DNA of 10,456 bases from positions 1 through 10,456 of the forward strand of contig CAIQMU010000028.1 of assembly GCA_903873095.1 (NCBI GenBank), read 5' to 3'. Below are positions 1-7,097 of the stretch, in pieces; the stretch's first letter is position 1, and every line of letters starts with the position of its first letter. The notes beneath the pieces are model-generated. The model was not told the origin of the DNA. It worked only from the letters and a program-made list of their open reading frames with translations, and ran no database searches. The stretch comes from an uncultured bacterium. Its GTDB lineage: Bacteria; Patescibacteriota; Minisyncoccia; Phycocordibacterales; UBA1006. A program made the position numbers and the translations under genes.

Positions 1-1590
1 AATATGTTTCACTGCTTCGCGCAGGATATATTTCGTCGTTCCGTTGTGCCACTTCATAGTATCAGCCAAACCTGATGCGATATTCGCAAGTTCAATATCA
101 AGAAATGGAACACGTGCTTCAAGTGAATGTGCCATGGTCATTTTGTCTGCCTTGGCAAGAATATCTCCGACAAGCCATGTATTAATATCAACCAACTGCA
201 TATTCACCGAATCAGAATGTTCAGGTTTCGCAAAATCATGAACTGGGCTTACTTGATCAAATGATGTTCCTTGCCATAATGCGCGCGCCTCGTTTTGTGT
301 GAAAATTGTTGCGTTACCGATGTACCAATCTTCTAATCGTTCGACAGAGCGTTTCAAGTACATTTTTCCTGGGAACGCTGCGGGAATTTTCTGTGCGATA
401 CTTGAACTAAGAGATCGTAAGAATTTCGGAATACGTTGCAATCTACGACGTGCATACGGTTCCAAATAAATATTGTATCCGCCAAATAATTCATCAGCTC
501 CCTCGCCAGACAATACAACTTTGACCTTTTTGCGTGCTTCGCGTGCAAGGAAATAAAGTGCCACAGCTGAAGGGTCAGCAACAGGTTCGTCAAAGTGCCA
601 TGCGATTTTTGGAAGAGATTTAAAATAATCCTGCCAGTCCAATGTTATTTCTGTATGATCAGATTTGATCACATCAGCAACTTCACGTGCGCGTGCCCAT
701 TCGTCGGCCTGGTCTGAACCGATCGTAAACGTTGAAAGGGTACGATTCGTTTTTGCGGTTTCTTGTGCTGCGTAGGTTGCAATGACACCACTATCGATTC
801 CGCCACTTAAAAATGATCCAACAGGAACATCTGCAATCATGTGTACTGATACTGAATCTTTCATTGTTGATTCTATTTTTTTCTCAAGTAAATCTTTTGA
901 CTCTGAATGTGATTCGATCTTGAATGACCAATATTCCGTGTCTTTAAATTCACCAGTCGCCGCGTTTATTTCCAAGTAATGACCCGGAGTTAGTTTAAAA
1001 ATATTCTTAAAAAATGTTTCATTTAATGGATTATATTGAAACGATAAATAATTAAATGTTGCCTCGTCATTGATTTCGCGTGCATATGCCGGATGTTCAA
1101 GGATACTTTTAATTTCAGATCCAAACGCAAGAATTTTGTTACCTTTATTTAAATAATACAGTGGCTTAATTCCGAAATAATCACGCGCAATAAACACAGT
1201 ATTTTTTTCTTTGTTATGGATAGCAAATGCAAACATTCCACGAAGACGAGAAACCATTCCGGCTCCGTATTTTTGATACATCAAAAGGATGACTTCGGTA
1301 TCTGAATGTGTCTGAAATGTCACGCCAATTTTTTCAAGTTCCGCACGTAATAATTTATAGTTATAAATTTCACCATTAAATACAATTGTGAGATTTCCGT
1401 CAGGTGTTGTAATTGGTTGTTTGCCGTGCTCCAAGTCAATAATCGAAAGACGTCGCATGGCGAGTCCGACCGTGTCGTCGCAAAAAAATCCCTCGTCGTC
1501 TGGTCCGCGATGGATGATTTTGTCGTTCATTTTTTTAAGTAGCTGATCTTTGTGGCTGATCGTGCCCACAATTCCTACAATTCCGCACAT
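1..1590 (-). CDS. asnB: Asparagine synthase (glutamine-hydrolysing), 3' end cut by window
   Basis: Makes asparagine from aspartate, ATP and glutamine in the cytoplasm. The frame is open for 530 codons from ATG at 1590 to the left edge. The family usually has about 600 or more residues, so roughly the last 80-100 should lie outside. The N-terminus MCGIVG supplies the class II amidotransferase nucleophile Cys2. HRGPDDEG (27-34), RRLSIID (46-52), FNGEIYNY (71-78) and the SDTEV stretch near 96 are typical of the glutaminase domain. The synthetase domain has the PP-loop SGGIDS (262-267) and a later SGEGADELFGGYN. The start is fixed by Cys2 and by a TATAAT box 8 nt upstream, so the mRNA should be nearly leaderless. 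Family-level identification is secure. Other AsnB-like amidotransferases, for instance in surface-polysaccharide clusters, cannot be fully excluded without the C-terminus. Confidence 0.95.
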   Translation of the reverse strand, partial: MCGIVGIVGTISHKDQLLKKMNDKIIHRGPDDEGFFCDDTVGLAMRRLSIIDLEHGKQPITTPDGNLTIVFNGEIYNYKLLRAELEKIGVTFQTHSDTEVILLMYQKYGAGMVSRLRGMFAFAIHNKEKNTVFIARDYFGIKPLYYLNKGNKILAFGSEIKSILEHPAYAREINDEATFNYLSFQYNPLNETFFKNIFKLTPGHYLEINAATGEFKDTEYWSFKIESHSESKDLLEKKIESTMKDSVSVHMIADVPVGSFLSGGIDSGVIATYAAQETAKTNRTLSTFTIGSDQADEWARAREVADVIKSDHTEITLDWQDYFKSLPKIAWHFDEPVADPSAVALYFLAREARKKVKVVLSGEGADELFGGYNIYLEPYARRRLQRIPKFLRSLSSSIAQKIPAAFPGKMYLKRSVERLEDWYIGNATIFTQNEARALWQGTSFDQVSPVHDFAKPEHSDSVNMQLVDINTWLVGDILAKADKMTMAHSLEARVPFLDIELANIASGLADTMKWHNGTTKYILREAVKHI

Positions 1591-1598
1591 ATATGTGT

Positions 1599-1627
1599 AT
1601 TATAGCGTACTCCTTGGCAAGGTGAAA
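1599..1627 (-). promoter_or_regulatory. Promoter of asnB, near-leaderless
   Basis: On the minus strand a perfect TATAAT (1604-1599) lies 8 nt before the ATG, with a weak -35 TTTCAC (1627-1622) at 17-bp spacing. Transcription should start within a base or two of the start codon. No Shine-Dalgarno is visible. Confidence 0.6.
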
Positions 1628-1638
1628 ATAACCACCTT
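1612..1638. repeat. Overlapping small inverted repeats over the asnB promoter
   Basis: CCTTG-G-CAAGG (1612-1622) lies in the spacer between the -35 and -10 of asnB. AAGGTG (1619-1624) pairs with CACCTT (1633-1638), which reaches into the stop codon of the peptidase gene. They could be an operator or a weak 3' hairpin of the upstream gene. There is no T-run, so a terminator is unlikely. Low confidence. Confidence 0.3.
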
Positions 1639-2500
1639 ATTTCACAACAACTACTTGATTTGTCAGCGCGCCCCACATGTTCATGTGCTTTATAAGCACT
1701 GCTGCGCTCCAATATTCATTTTTAACCCCAGTCAACGGATCATTCACGAAAAATCCTGTTGGATTATTTGGATCACCAACAAGTCCTGTGACGACACGAA
1801 CATGTTCGCCTCGATAAGCATTTACAATAGTTCCAGTTGGTGTTTTCCATTGGTATTTAATAAACGGAGGTGTTGCAAAGAATCCCCATATGATTACGGG
1901 ATATCCATTTGCAATTTGACTTGCGATAAATGGCGCAGAGACATTTGTATCACTTTCGGCCTGTCGTCCAAATTTTTGTGCAGCAGATGCAATCGCCGGT
2001 GCAAACGTTCCGTATCCGTTTTGATTTGGATTATCAATTGATCCAACAAACATTTCATTTGGATCATCCCAGATATTATTTTTGTGATCCCATGGATGCG
2101 GATTGTAACCGACTTTTTGTACGATCGACATATCATCAGTCACAATTCCATAATAGGCAAGTACCATGCGAAGTGATGCTTCCTCGCAGCTGCGAATATA
2201 TTGTTGAGTAAATAATGGTACGGCAAGTTGAATCACGTTTACGTTTGCAAGATCAGGAATGGTTTCCGGTTCTAGTGTTGCAATAAACGGAGCGTCACTT
2301 GCTGAAACCTGGTGTCCGGCCAAGGGTGGTTTGGTGGTCATATCATAAGGTGATGGGATAACAACAGTTGGATCAGGTGCCGCGTTCATATCATAAGGTG
2401 TTTTTACTGATTTTTTAAAAGGATGAACAATAACAAGGATGATAATGATCACAGCGAGAATTGCCGCAACGATCCATGTAATAAGAGAGTGTTTTTTCAT
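1637..2500 (-). CDS. Membrane-anchored C39-like cysteine peptidase
   Basis: A 287-residue protein with one N-terminal membrane segment (about 7-26, preceded by MKKH), a Pro-rich linker, then a papain-like domain of the Peptidase_C39_2 type. The likely triad is Cys105 in SCEEASLRMVLAYYG, His233 in GEHVRVVTGL, and Asp254 in FVNDPLTG, which fits the family pattern. An oxyanion Gln is plausible at 99 or 100 (TQQ). The domain should face outside, with the linker spanning residues 30-90. The linker contains PYDM twice, 16 residues apart, encoded by a 15-nt direct repeat (2338-2352 and 2386-2400). There is no ABC transporter fusion, so this is not a bacteriocin exporter; substrates are unknown. The start follows a TAGAAT box by 9 nt. 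Confidence 0.8.
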   Translation of the reverse strand: MKKHSLITWIVAAILAVIIIILVIVHPFKKSVKTPYDMNAAPDPTVVIPSPYDMTTKPPLAGHQVSASDAPFIATLEPETIPDLANVNVIQLAVPLFTQQYIRSCEEASLRMVLAYYGIVTDDMSIVQKVGYNPHPWDHKNNIWDDPNEMFVGSIDNPNQNGYGTFAPAIASAAQKFGRQAESDTNVSAPFIASQIANGYPVIIWGFFATPPFIKYQWKTPTGTIVNAYRGEHVRVVTGLVGDPNNPTGFFVNDPLTGVKNEYWSAAVLIKHMNMWGALTNQVVVVK

Positions 2501-2509
2501 GTGAGATCT

Positions 2510-2515
2510 ATTCTA
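2510..2515 (-). promoter_or_regulatory. -10 box of the C39-like peptidase gene
   Basis: TAGAAT on the minus strand ends 9 nt before the ATG at 2500. No clear -35 and no Shine-Dalgarno were found. The spacing matches the near-leaderless pattern of the neighbouring genes. Confidence 0.4.
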
Positions 2516-2544
2516 GTTCAAAATGAAGTTTTTAACAATTAATC

Positions 2545-2638
2545 GGCGAAAATTCTTTCTCGCCGTGAGCGCAACTTTGTTCTCGCCCGAGGCCCGGCTC
2601 GAAAAAGTGTGCATCTCCCGGCTCAACGAATTTTCGCC
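2545..2638. repeat. 94-bp palindromic, GC-rich element after comF
   Basis: Perfect 11-bp outer arms GGCGAAAATTC (2545-2555) and GAATTTTCGCC (2628-2638) enclose an interior that also pairs. GCCGTGAG matches CTCCCGGC with one mismatch, and CGCAACTTT matches AAAGTGTG with one bulged A and one G-T pair. The interior is clearly richer in G and C than the flanks. It begins 3 bp after the comF stop and fills almost the whole gap to the peptidase promoter. Neither strand shows a T-run after the hairpin, so an ordinary intrinsic terminator is unlikely. A REP- or MITE-type repeat is the favoured reading, but only one copy is visible here. Confidence 0.6.
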
Positions 2639-2641
2639 TTA

Positions 2642-3265
2642 CTAATTCGCAATGGTAATTGCAACAACATCATATGCCCCAGATTCTAATAATATTTTTC
2701 GCGCTTCATATAATGTTGTGCCAGTTGTCGTAATATCATCGACAAGTAATACTGTTTTGTTTCTTATAAGATGAGTATGTTGAACCTTGAATGATCCTGA
2801 AATATTATGAATGCGTTCTTGTTTATTTTTTGCGGTACCTTGTTTTTTTGTTTGTTTTGATTTTATTAAAATATTAGTGAGGGGTTTTTGGTGGGTGATG
2901 GTGGCGAGTGGGCGCGCCAGTAACAATGATTGATTATAACCACGCTCGCGCATTCTGGCGCGCCCGATAGGTATTGGAATGATGACAAGTTTACCGTGCC
3001 CTGCGAATCCTTGGCGAAGCAGGGCTGTCATGTTATCTGCGAGTATTTTTGCAATCCGTTTATTCGGAACATTTTTAATATGACGCATCACACGTTCAAC
3101 ATTTGGATCGCGATAATTCCACAAGCTAACAATCCAATCATAATTACTCGGTTTTGGTCCCTCAAAACTCGCCAAGCATTTCGCGCAAAGATCAGGACCT
3201 TCTGCATTACACACAATACATTTGGTAGGGAACAGAAAATTTAAAAAGACGTTTAATAATTTCAT
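2642..3265 (-). CDS. comF: ComF family phosphoribosyltransferase-like protein
   Basis: A 207-residue protein with an N-terminal zinc ribbon (Cys16, Cys19, Cys27, Cys30 in CIVC and CAKC) and a type I phosphoribosyltransferase domain. IPIPIGRARMRERGYNQS (about 96-113) is the family hallmark. VLLVDDITTTGTT (172-184) is the PRPP-binding loop with Asp176 and Asp177. ComF proteins act in the cytoplasm during natural transformation in several bacteria, with uncertain biochemistry. An upstream in-frame ATG at 3277 overlaps the TATGAT -10 box (3278-3273). The ATG at 3265, 7 nt after that box, is therefore the more likely start of a leaderless mRNA. It stands alone on the minus strand, followed by the palindromic element and the peptidase gene. 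Confidence 0.9.
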   Translation of the reverse strand: MKLLNVFLNFLFPTKCIVCNAEGPDLCAKCLASFEGPKPSNYDWIVSLWNYRDPNVERVMRHIKNVPNKRIAKILADNMTALLRQGFAGHGKLVIIPIPIGRARMRERGYNQSLLLARPLATITHQKPLTNILIKSKQTKKQGTAKNKQERIHNISGSFKVQHTHLIRNKTVLLVDDITTTGTTLYEARKILLESGAYDVVAITIAN

Positions 3266-3272
3266 GGCGAAT

Positions 3273-3278
3273 ATCATA
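3273..3278 (-). promoter_or_regulatory. -10 box deciding the comF start
   Basis: TATGAT on the minus strand ends 7 nt before ATG 3265, the distance expected between a -10 box and the first transcribed base. This makes 3265 rather than 3277 the probable start. No convincing -35 is seen. Confidence 0.5.
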
Positions 3279-3304
3279 GCAAACAGAGATAAAGGAAAAA
3301 TAAA

Positions 3305-3333
3305 TTGCCATATTTTAATGAATGTGGTATTGT
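3305..3333 (+). promoter_or_regulatory. Promoter of the small unknown gene
   Basis: TTGCCA (3305-3310), 17-bp spacer, TATTGT (3328-3333), with an extended -10 TGG just before it. Transcription should start near 3340, downstream of the ATG at 3322, so that codon cannot be the start. Translation then begins at ATG 3352 after a short A-rich leader. Confidence 0.6.
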
Positions 3334-3351
3334 TTCAAAAACAAAAAAAAT

Positions 3352-3774
3352 ATGAATTATAAAGATAATCGTCCCAAGATAGTACTCTCATCAAATATTC
3401 CCTTGATTGAAGTGTATGATTTAAATAACAAGTCCAAGATTGGAAAACTCTTTGATGGGCTTAAAGAGGTTGGTTGCGAGGTAGAATTATTAGGCGTTTC
3501 GCAATATAACCTCATGTTCCCAGACAAAGACAATTTTATGGTTAGTCTGAATGGTTGTGTTCATAAAAATGGATCTGCTATGTACGGTTCTTGTGATGGG
3601 CGGGCGAATACTAAAATAGAAGCTCTTACAAATTTTATCCAAATGTTTTTTTCAAAAATTGAGCAGGGGTATCTGGTTTGCAAATCATCATCAAGCAGAG
3701 ATCCTTTGTATAGGATCATATTGACAGAGAATGATGTAAAGATCGAAGAATACAAACCTCAAGCCGCGACGTAG
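3352..3774 (+). CDS. Hypothetical protein, 140 residues
   Basis: I do not recognise this protein. It begins MNYKDNRPKI and looks soluble: no signal peptide and no membrane segment, with mixed charged residues. It reads as a small alpha/beta domain containing the stretch GSCDGRANTKIEALTNFIQ (roughly 82-100), probably a turn followed by a helix. Four cysteines are spread out without a CxxC pair. The gene is a single unit with its own promoter, an A-rich leader without a Shine-Dalgarno, and a terminator whose 5' arm encodes its last residues (AAT) and whose loop and 3' arm hold the TAG stop. An in-frame ATG at 3322 would add ten residues but lies in the promoter. The coding call is well supported; the function is unknown. 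Confidence 0.7.
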   Translation: MNYKDNRPKIVLSSNIPLIEVYDLNNKSKIGKLFDGLKEVGCEVELLGVSQYNLMFPDKDNFMVSLNGCVHKNGSAMYGSCDGRANTKIEALTNFIQMFFSKIEQGYLVCKSSSSRDPLYRIILTENDVKIEEYKPQAAT

Positions 3775-3785
3775 TCGCGGCTTTT
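3761..3785 (+). terminator. Intrinsic terminator overlapping the stop codon
   Basis: A perfect 10-bp stem AAGCCGCGAC (3761-3770) / GTCGCGGCTT (3774-3783) with a GTA loop, continuing into TTTT. The TAG stop at 3772-3774 sits in the loop and the first base of the 3' arm, so the gene ends inside its own terminator. Confidence 0.9.
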
Positions 3786-3786
3786 C

Positions 3787-3816
3787 TTGGACATTTTTAT
3801 GGGTACTTGGTATTAT
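3787..3816 (+). promoter_or_regulatory. Promoter of pilM, leaderless
   Basis: TTGGAC (3787-3792), 18-bp spacer, TATTAT (3811-3816) with an extended TGG before it. The box ends 7 nt before ATG 3824, so the mRNA probably begins at the start codon. It lies immediately after the preceding terminator. Confidence 0.6.
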
Positions 3817-3823
3817 ATGGTAT

Positions 3824-4948
3824 ATGTCATTCCTCCAAGATATGCTCGCAAAGGGTCAGAGTTTACTCAAATTTTCAGTCCCCGTTAATAGTGTCGTCGG
3901 TATCGACATCGGAACCAGTGCGATTAAAATCGTGCAGGTGAAACGCGATGGTGGAAAAATAAAACTTGAAACATATGGCGAGATTGGACTTGGAACGTAT
4001 GCAAGTGATAAATCTGGCAAAGTTGTAACTCTTGCACCAGACGTCATTGGCAAGGCCGTTGCTGATTTATTGCGCGAAGCAAATGTCACCACAAAAAATG
4101 CCGTTCTCTCGATTCAATCACAGGCAACCCTCATTTTTCTCCTTGAACTTCCCGAAGTAAAAGAATCAGAACTTGCGACCCTTATTCCCAACGAAGCACG
4201 AAAATATATTCCAGTACCACTGACCGAAGTATCTCTTGATTGGTACGTTGTTCCAAAACAAGAAACCTATCAAGACGAGGGATCATCAACCGATCCAAAA
4301 TTAATGCGCAAGAAAAATGAAGTTGTCGTCGTAGCTGTTCGAAATGAAACACTTGCGCAGTATCGAGAAATTTCTGATAAATCAGGAATCGTTTCTCGTG
4401 GAAATGAAATTGAAATTTTCAGTGCGATTCGTTCTGTGTTCCATCGTGAAATTACACCAACCATGGTTATTGATTATGGTGCAGGAACAACAAAGGTTTC
4501 AATCGTAGAATACGGTGTTGTTCGTGCCTATCACGTGATCAATCGCGGATCGGCATTCACCAGTGAATCACTCGCGCGAACAATGGGAATTGATTTTGAC
4601 AAAGCAGAAGAGATCAAGAAAACAGTTGGGCTTGTTGGGGGCGCGAATGATGCAAAAACCGCAGAAGCTATTACAACAGACACGGCATATATTATTTCTG
4701 AAATCCAAACCATTCTTCTTGGGTACGAACGACAATCACACAAAGCGGTTACAAAAATAATTCTCTGTGGTGGTGGTGCAATGATGCCCGGATTTCTTGA
4801 AAAAGTTACTGAAACATTCGGAGTTGAAACTATCTATGGTGATCCATTTGATAAAGCCGAAGCTCCACAATTTATGGAGCAAGTTTTGAAAAAAGCAGGT
4901 CCTGAATTTACCGTTGCAATGGGACTCGCACTCAAAGATTTCGTATAA
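3824..4948 (+). CDS. pilM: Type IV pilus assembly protein PilM
   Basis: A 374-residue cytoplasmic protein of the actin/FtsA-like fold. It binds the cytoplasmic tail of PilN and links the alignment complex to the pilus motor. The nucleotide-binding signatures are visible: phosphate-1 loop GIDIGTSAIKIVQV (26-39), phosphate-2 loop VIDYGAGTTKVSIVEYG (about 215-231), and adenosine motif ILCGGGAMMPGF (about 313-324). LLELPEV and NEARKYIPVPL before the middle are typical of PilM. Length is normal for the family. It is separated from pilN by an inserted transcription unit instead of the usual tight pilMNO linkage. No Shine-Dalgarno; the start follows the -10 box at leaderless distance. Confidence 0.95.
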   Translation: MSFLQDMLAKGQSLLKFSVPVNSVVGIDIGTSAIKIVQVKRDGGKIKLETYGEIGLGTYASDKSGKVVTLAPDVIGKAVADLLREANVTTKNAVLSIQSQATLIFLLELPEVKESELATLIPNEARKYIPVPLTEVSLDWYVVPKQETYQDEGSSTDPKLMRKKNEVVVVAVRNETLAQYREISDKSGIVSRGNEIEIFSAIRSVFHREITPTMVIDYGAGTTKVSIVEYGVVRAYHVINRGSAFTSESLARTMGIDFDKAEEIKKTVGLVGGANDAKTAEAITTDTAYIISEIQTILLGYERQSHKAVTKIILCGGGAMMPGFLEKVTETFGVETIYGDPFDKAEAPQFMEQVLKKAGPEFTVAMGLALKDFV

Positions 4949-4958
4949 TGTTAGATAT

Positions 4959-4990
4959 TTGACTTTTCCACTCAAATATGCTATCATAAT
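4959..4990 (+). promoter_or_regulatory. Strong promoter of the inserted unknown gene
   Basis: TTGACT (4959-4964), 17-bp spacer, TATCAT (4982-4987). The run ATGCTATCATAAT (4978-4990) recurs exactly at 9454-9466 in the promoter of the non-coding RNA. Expected start of transcription is near 4994, giving a leader of about 45 nt. Confidence 0.75.
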
Positions 4991-5025
4991 AACGATCTAT
5001 TTTGATCATTCAAAACTAAAATAAA

Positions 5026-5032
5026 AAGGAGG
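5026..5032 (+). promoter_or_regulatory. Strong Shine-Dalgarno, the only clear one in the window
   Basis: AAGGAGG, 7 nt before ATG 5040. It contrasts with the leaderless or Shine-Dalgarno-free starts of the pilus genes, and fixes the start of the inserted gene. Confidence 0.85.
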
Positions 5033-5039
5033 ACAACGC

Positions 5040-5765
5040 ATGAATGAAACAGAATCCAAAGACAAAAAAGATGCAAGCTGGAAACAAATGATCCAACTGG
5101 CAATGTTCATCGCAGGAGTACTGGGTGAAATTTTTAACACTGATCAGATTCAGGAAAAAATCCGAAGCAAAGGCAAGCTCCGCAAGGATCTACTGAAGTT
5201 CTTCGAGGTTGTCACTGACACCTACACCGAAATCCGCGAGGAATGGCAGAAATTCTACCAGTCCGAACTCGGCATGGAGGTTGACCTAAGTGGGGTACAA
5301 ATTCCCGAAAAACCCGAAGGCGACTATCGCTTGATCTTCATCGCCAAGGGACTAACACCAAACAAAGTGTTCGACTCATGGAAATTTCCAAAATGGAGAT
5401 ACAGTGATGATCTCGACAAGGCAGTGCCAACCAACAAAAGGACTGCAAGCGAAAGCTACGCAATCTGGGCTCTCGCTGGTGACGAACCCGACAAAGAATT
5501 TCTGGGTAAATCCACAAAACAAGTTGATCCAAACATGGAGATAGGCATGACTTTACTGGAACGCATGATCTTCGAGTCAAAATATTTTGCTGAAACAGGC
5601 AAACATCTCGATGTAAAAGGTGTCACATTCTGTAGTGGTTCTCGCAGCTCGGGCGGTAACGTGCCGTACGTGGACTTGAACACCGACGGCAGGGTGTGCG
5701 TGTACTGGTACTATTTGGACCGCTCGCATGCGAAGTGCGGTGTCCGTAGAGCAGTTACGCTTTGA
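5040..5765 (+). CDS. Hypothetical protein in a self-contained unit between pilM and pilN
   Basis: A 241-residue protein of unknown function. Residues 1-75 are charged and helical, with only a weakly hydrophobic patch near 18-34, and lack a clear signal peptide. The rest looks like one globular domain with the stretches VQIPEKPEGDYRLIFIAKGL (about 86-105), DDLDKAVPTNKRT, SYAIWALAGDEPDKEF, TLLERMIFESKYFAETGKHLD and VTFCSGSRSSGG. From memory, similar proteins with these phrases recur as hypothetical proteins in Patescibacteria genomes; this is unverified. Codon use differs from the neighbours: 8 of 12 Ile codons are ATC, and C- and G-ending codons are common, while the pil genes favour ATT. It has its own strong promoter, a consensus Shine-Dalgarno and a terminator, so it is probably highly expressed and may have been transferred. 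A role in pilus function is not implied. Confidence 0.85.
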   Translation: MNETESKDKKDASWKQMIQLAMFIAGVLGEIFNTDQIQEKIRSKGKLRKDLLKFFEVVTDTYTEIREEWQKFYQSELGMEVDLSGVQIPEKPEGDYRLIFIAKGLTPNKVFDSWKFPKWRYSDDLDKAVPTNKRTASESYAIWALAGDEPDKEFLGKSTKQVDPNMEIGMTLLERMIFESKYFAETGKHLDVKGVTFCSGSRSSGGNVPYVDLNTDGRVCVYWYYLDRSHAKCGVRRAVTL

Positions 5766-5785
5766 TCTTTTAACTTTTTCCCTTG

Positions 5786-5828
5786 TTCCGCATTTTGTAA
5801 TTAAAACTTACAAGATGCGGAATTTTTT
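5786..5828 (+). terminator. Intrinsic terminator of the inserted unit
   Basis: A 15-bp stem, TTCCGCATTTTGTAA (5786-5800) with TTACAAGATGCGGAA (5808-5822), with one T-G pair and a TTAAAAC loop, followed by six T. It insulates pilN from the inserted gene. Confidence 0.95.
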
Positions 5829-5869
5829 ATTTCAATTTTTTATAACCTGTGCACAACTCGCAAATATCC

Positions 5870-5899
5870 TTGCTTGTTATTTCATAATCATAGTATAAT
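5870..5899 (+). promoter_or_regulatory. Promoter of pilN-pilO-pilP
   Basis: A perfect TATAAT (5894-5899) with a partial -35 TTGCTT (5870-5875) at 18 bp. The ATG is 12 nt after the box, so the leader is only about 5 nt and carries no Shine-Dalgarno. It probably serves the three tightly spaced genes up to the terminator at 7581. Confidence 0.6.
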
Positions 5900-5911
5900 T
5901 ACGCATATAGT

Positions 5912-6526
5912 ATGGACAACCAACTCACGACAACTTTCATTCCGAAAAAACCTCTCGCAGAAACGAGTGGTCCGATTGGTTCTGTTCCGGTTTCAAAACC
6001 AGTGGGACTTCTCTCAACGATTTCAGTGATTCTTTTCTTCGTGACAATCGCGATTGCGGTAGGTGTTTATTTCTGGAAAGCATATGAAACATCACAGGTT
6101 ACTTCGCTTTCGGCTTCTATTGCAAATGTCGAGAAAACATTTGAGCCTGACTTGATTTCAAAACTTCAGTCACTTGATAAGCAACTTACGAACGCAAATA
6201 CACTTCTCAATAATCACACGGTCATTTCTCCGATTTTTGATATGCTCGAAGCTTCGACATTGAAACAAGTTCAGTTTAATAAATTTGATGTCGAATTTGA
6301 TCAAATTAAAGGAACAACCGTAACCATGTCCGGAGTCGCTGACAGTTACCAATCGATTGCTCAACAATCTGATGTTCTTGGTTCAAATACATTTCTACAG
6401 AATATTCTCTTTTCAAATTTCTTTTTAAATCAACAGGGTCAAATTTCATTTGATCTCACATTCGGAGTTAAGCCAAATTTTGTTAATTTCACACAAGCAC
6501 CTCTTTCTGCTGCGCCTACGCAGTAA
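5912..6526 (+). CDS. pilN: Type IV pilus assembly protein PilN
   Basis: A 204-residue bitopic membrane protein. A cytoplasmic N-terminal tail (1-30), which in this family binds PilM, is followed by one membrane segment (about 31-55), a periplasmic or extracellular coiled region (about 60-100) and a small alpha/beta domain. The tail MDNQLTTTFIPKKPL is longer and less conserved than the classic PilN tail. The assignment rests on topology, size and position before PilO. The start is supported by the TATAAT box 12 nt upstream. pilO begins 10 nt after its stop. Confidence 0.8.
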   Translation: MDNQLTTTFIPKKPLAETSGPIGSVPVSKPVGLLSTISVILFFVTIAIAVGVYFWKAYETSQVTSLSASIANVEKTFEPDLISKLQSLDKQLTNANTLLNNHTVISPIFDMLEASTLKQVQFNKFDVEFDQIKGTTVTMSGVADSYQSIAQQSDVLGSNTFLQNILFSNFFLNQQGQISFDLTFGVKPNFVNFTQAPLSAAPTQ

Positions 6527-6536
6527 TCCAAATTCT

Positions 6537-7085
6537 ATGAGAATTACATTATCCATTTTAATGATCGTAGCAGTCATCGCGGGATTCGTGGTTTTTATTG
6601 TGCCTACATATCAAGATGTTGGCGCCTTGCGCACACAAGTTGCTGATTTTAATACTGTTTTGGATAATGCAAAAACTCTTCAACAACAACGAAACACACT
6701 TGTTACAAAATATAATGCATTTGATCCGAATAATATTTCAAAACTCTCGACGATGCTTCCTGCAAATCCAGAGAATGTACAACTCATCTTGGAATTAAAT
6801 GCTGCAGCCTCACAATATGGAATGGTTTTACAAAATGTTAAAATAGATGCTCCGACAGATACTTCGTCACAGATAGTTGTATCCGGAGGTAAAAGTCCTG
6901 ACATAGGGAATCTCACGATTACATTTTCAGTCTCTGGTCCTTATAATGGATTTACAAATTTTATCAAGACGATCGAAAAGAGTTTGCGTATCATTGATAT
7001 TCAGAAAGCAACCTTTACGGCTTCTGATCCAAAATCAACGAATTACCAGTATACTGTTGCAGTGGAAACGTATTGGCTCAAGTAA
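6537..7085 (+). CDS. pilO: Type IV pilus assembly protein PilO
   Basis: A 182-residue bitopic protein beginning MRITLSILMIVAVIAGF. It has one membrane segment (about 3-22), a coiled-coil stretch with repeated Gln and Leu (about 25-65), LPANPENVQLILELNAAASQYG, then a ferredoxin-like C-terminal domain. This is the usual PilO plan; PilO pairs with PilN in the alignment complex. The frame is open upstream to 6450, but that would overlap pilN by 77 nt. ATG 6537, 10 nt after the pilN stop, puts the membrane segment at the N-terminus as expected. There is no Shine-Dalgarno, so reinitiation after pilN is likely. Confidence 0.85.
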   Translation: MRITLSILMIVAVIAGFVVFIVPTYQDVGALRTQVADFNTVLDNAKTLQQQRNTLVTKYNAFDPNNISKLSTMLPANPENVQLILELNAAASQYGMVLQNVKIDAPTDTSSQIVVSGGKSPDIGNLTITFSVSGPYNGFTNFIKTIEKSLRIIDIQKATFTASDPKSTNYQYTVAVETYWLK

Positions 7086-7097
7086 CATTTCACGATT

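Noticed and set aside
1550..2211. Plus-strand ORFs of 163 and 93 residues opposite the peptidase gene
   Set aside because: Antisense shadows of a gene with a convincing catalytic triad and membrane anchor. The residue composition is not protein-like and no start signals fit.
3322..3351. Earlier ATG for the small unknown gene
   Set aside because: It lies within the extended -10 promoter, upstream of the expected transcription start.
3652..3774. YcaO-like motif in the small unknown protein
   Set aside because: Only a loose resemblance of a Gly-Arg turn followed by a helix. The protein is far too short and lacks the ATP-binding residues.
5040..5765. TGA recoding as in Gracilibacteria
   Set aside because: This gene ends at TGA directly before its terminator, and cas1 also ends at TGA. 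No in-frame TGA interrupts conserved genes.
6450..6536. Upstream extension of PilO by 29 residues
   Set aside because: It would overlap pilN by 77 nt and move the membrane anchor away from the N-terminus. ATG 6537 gives the standard PilO plan.
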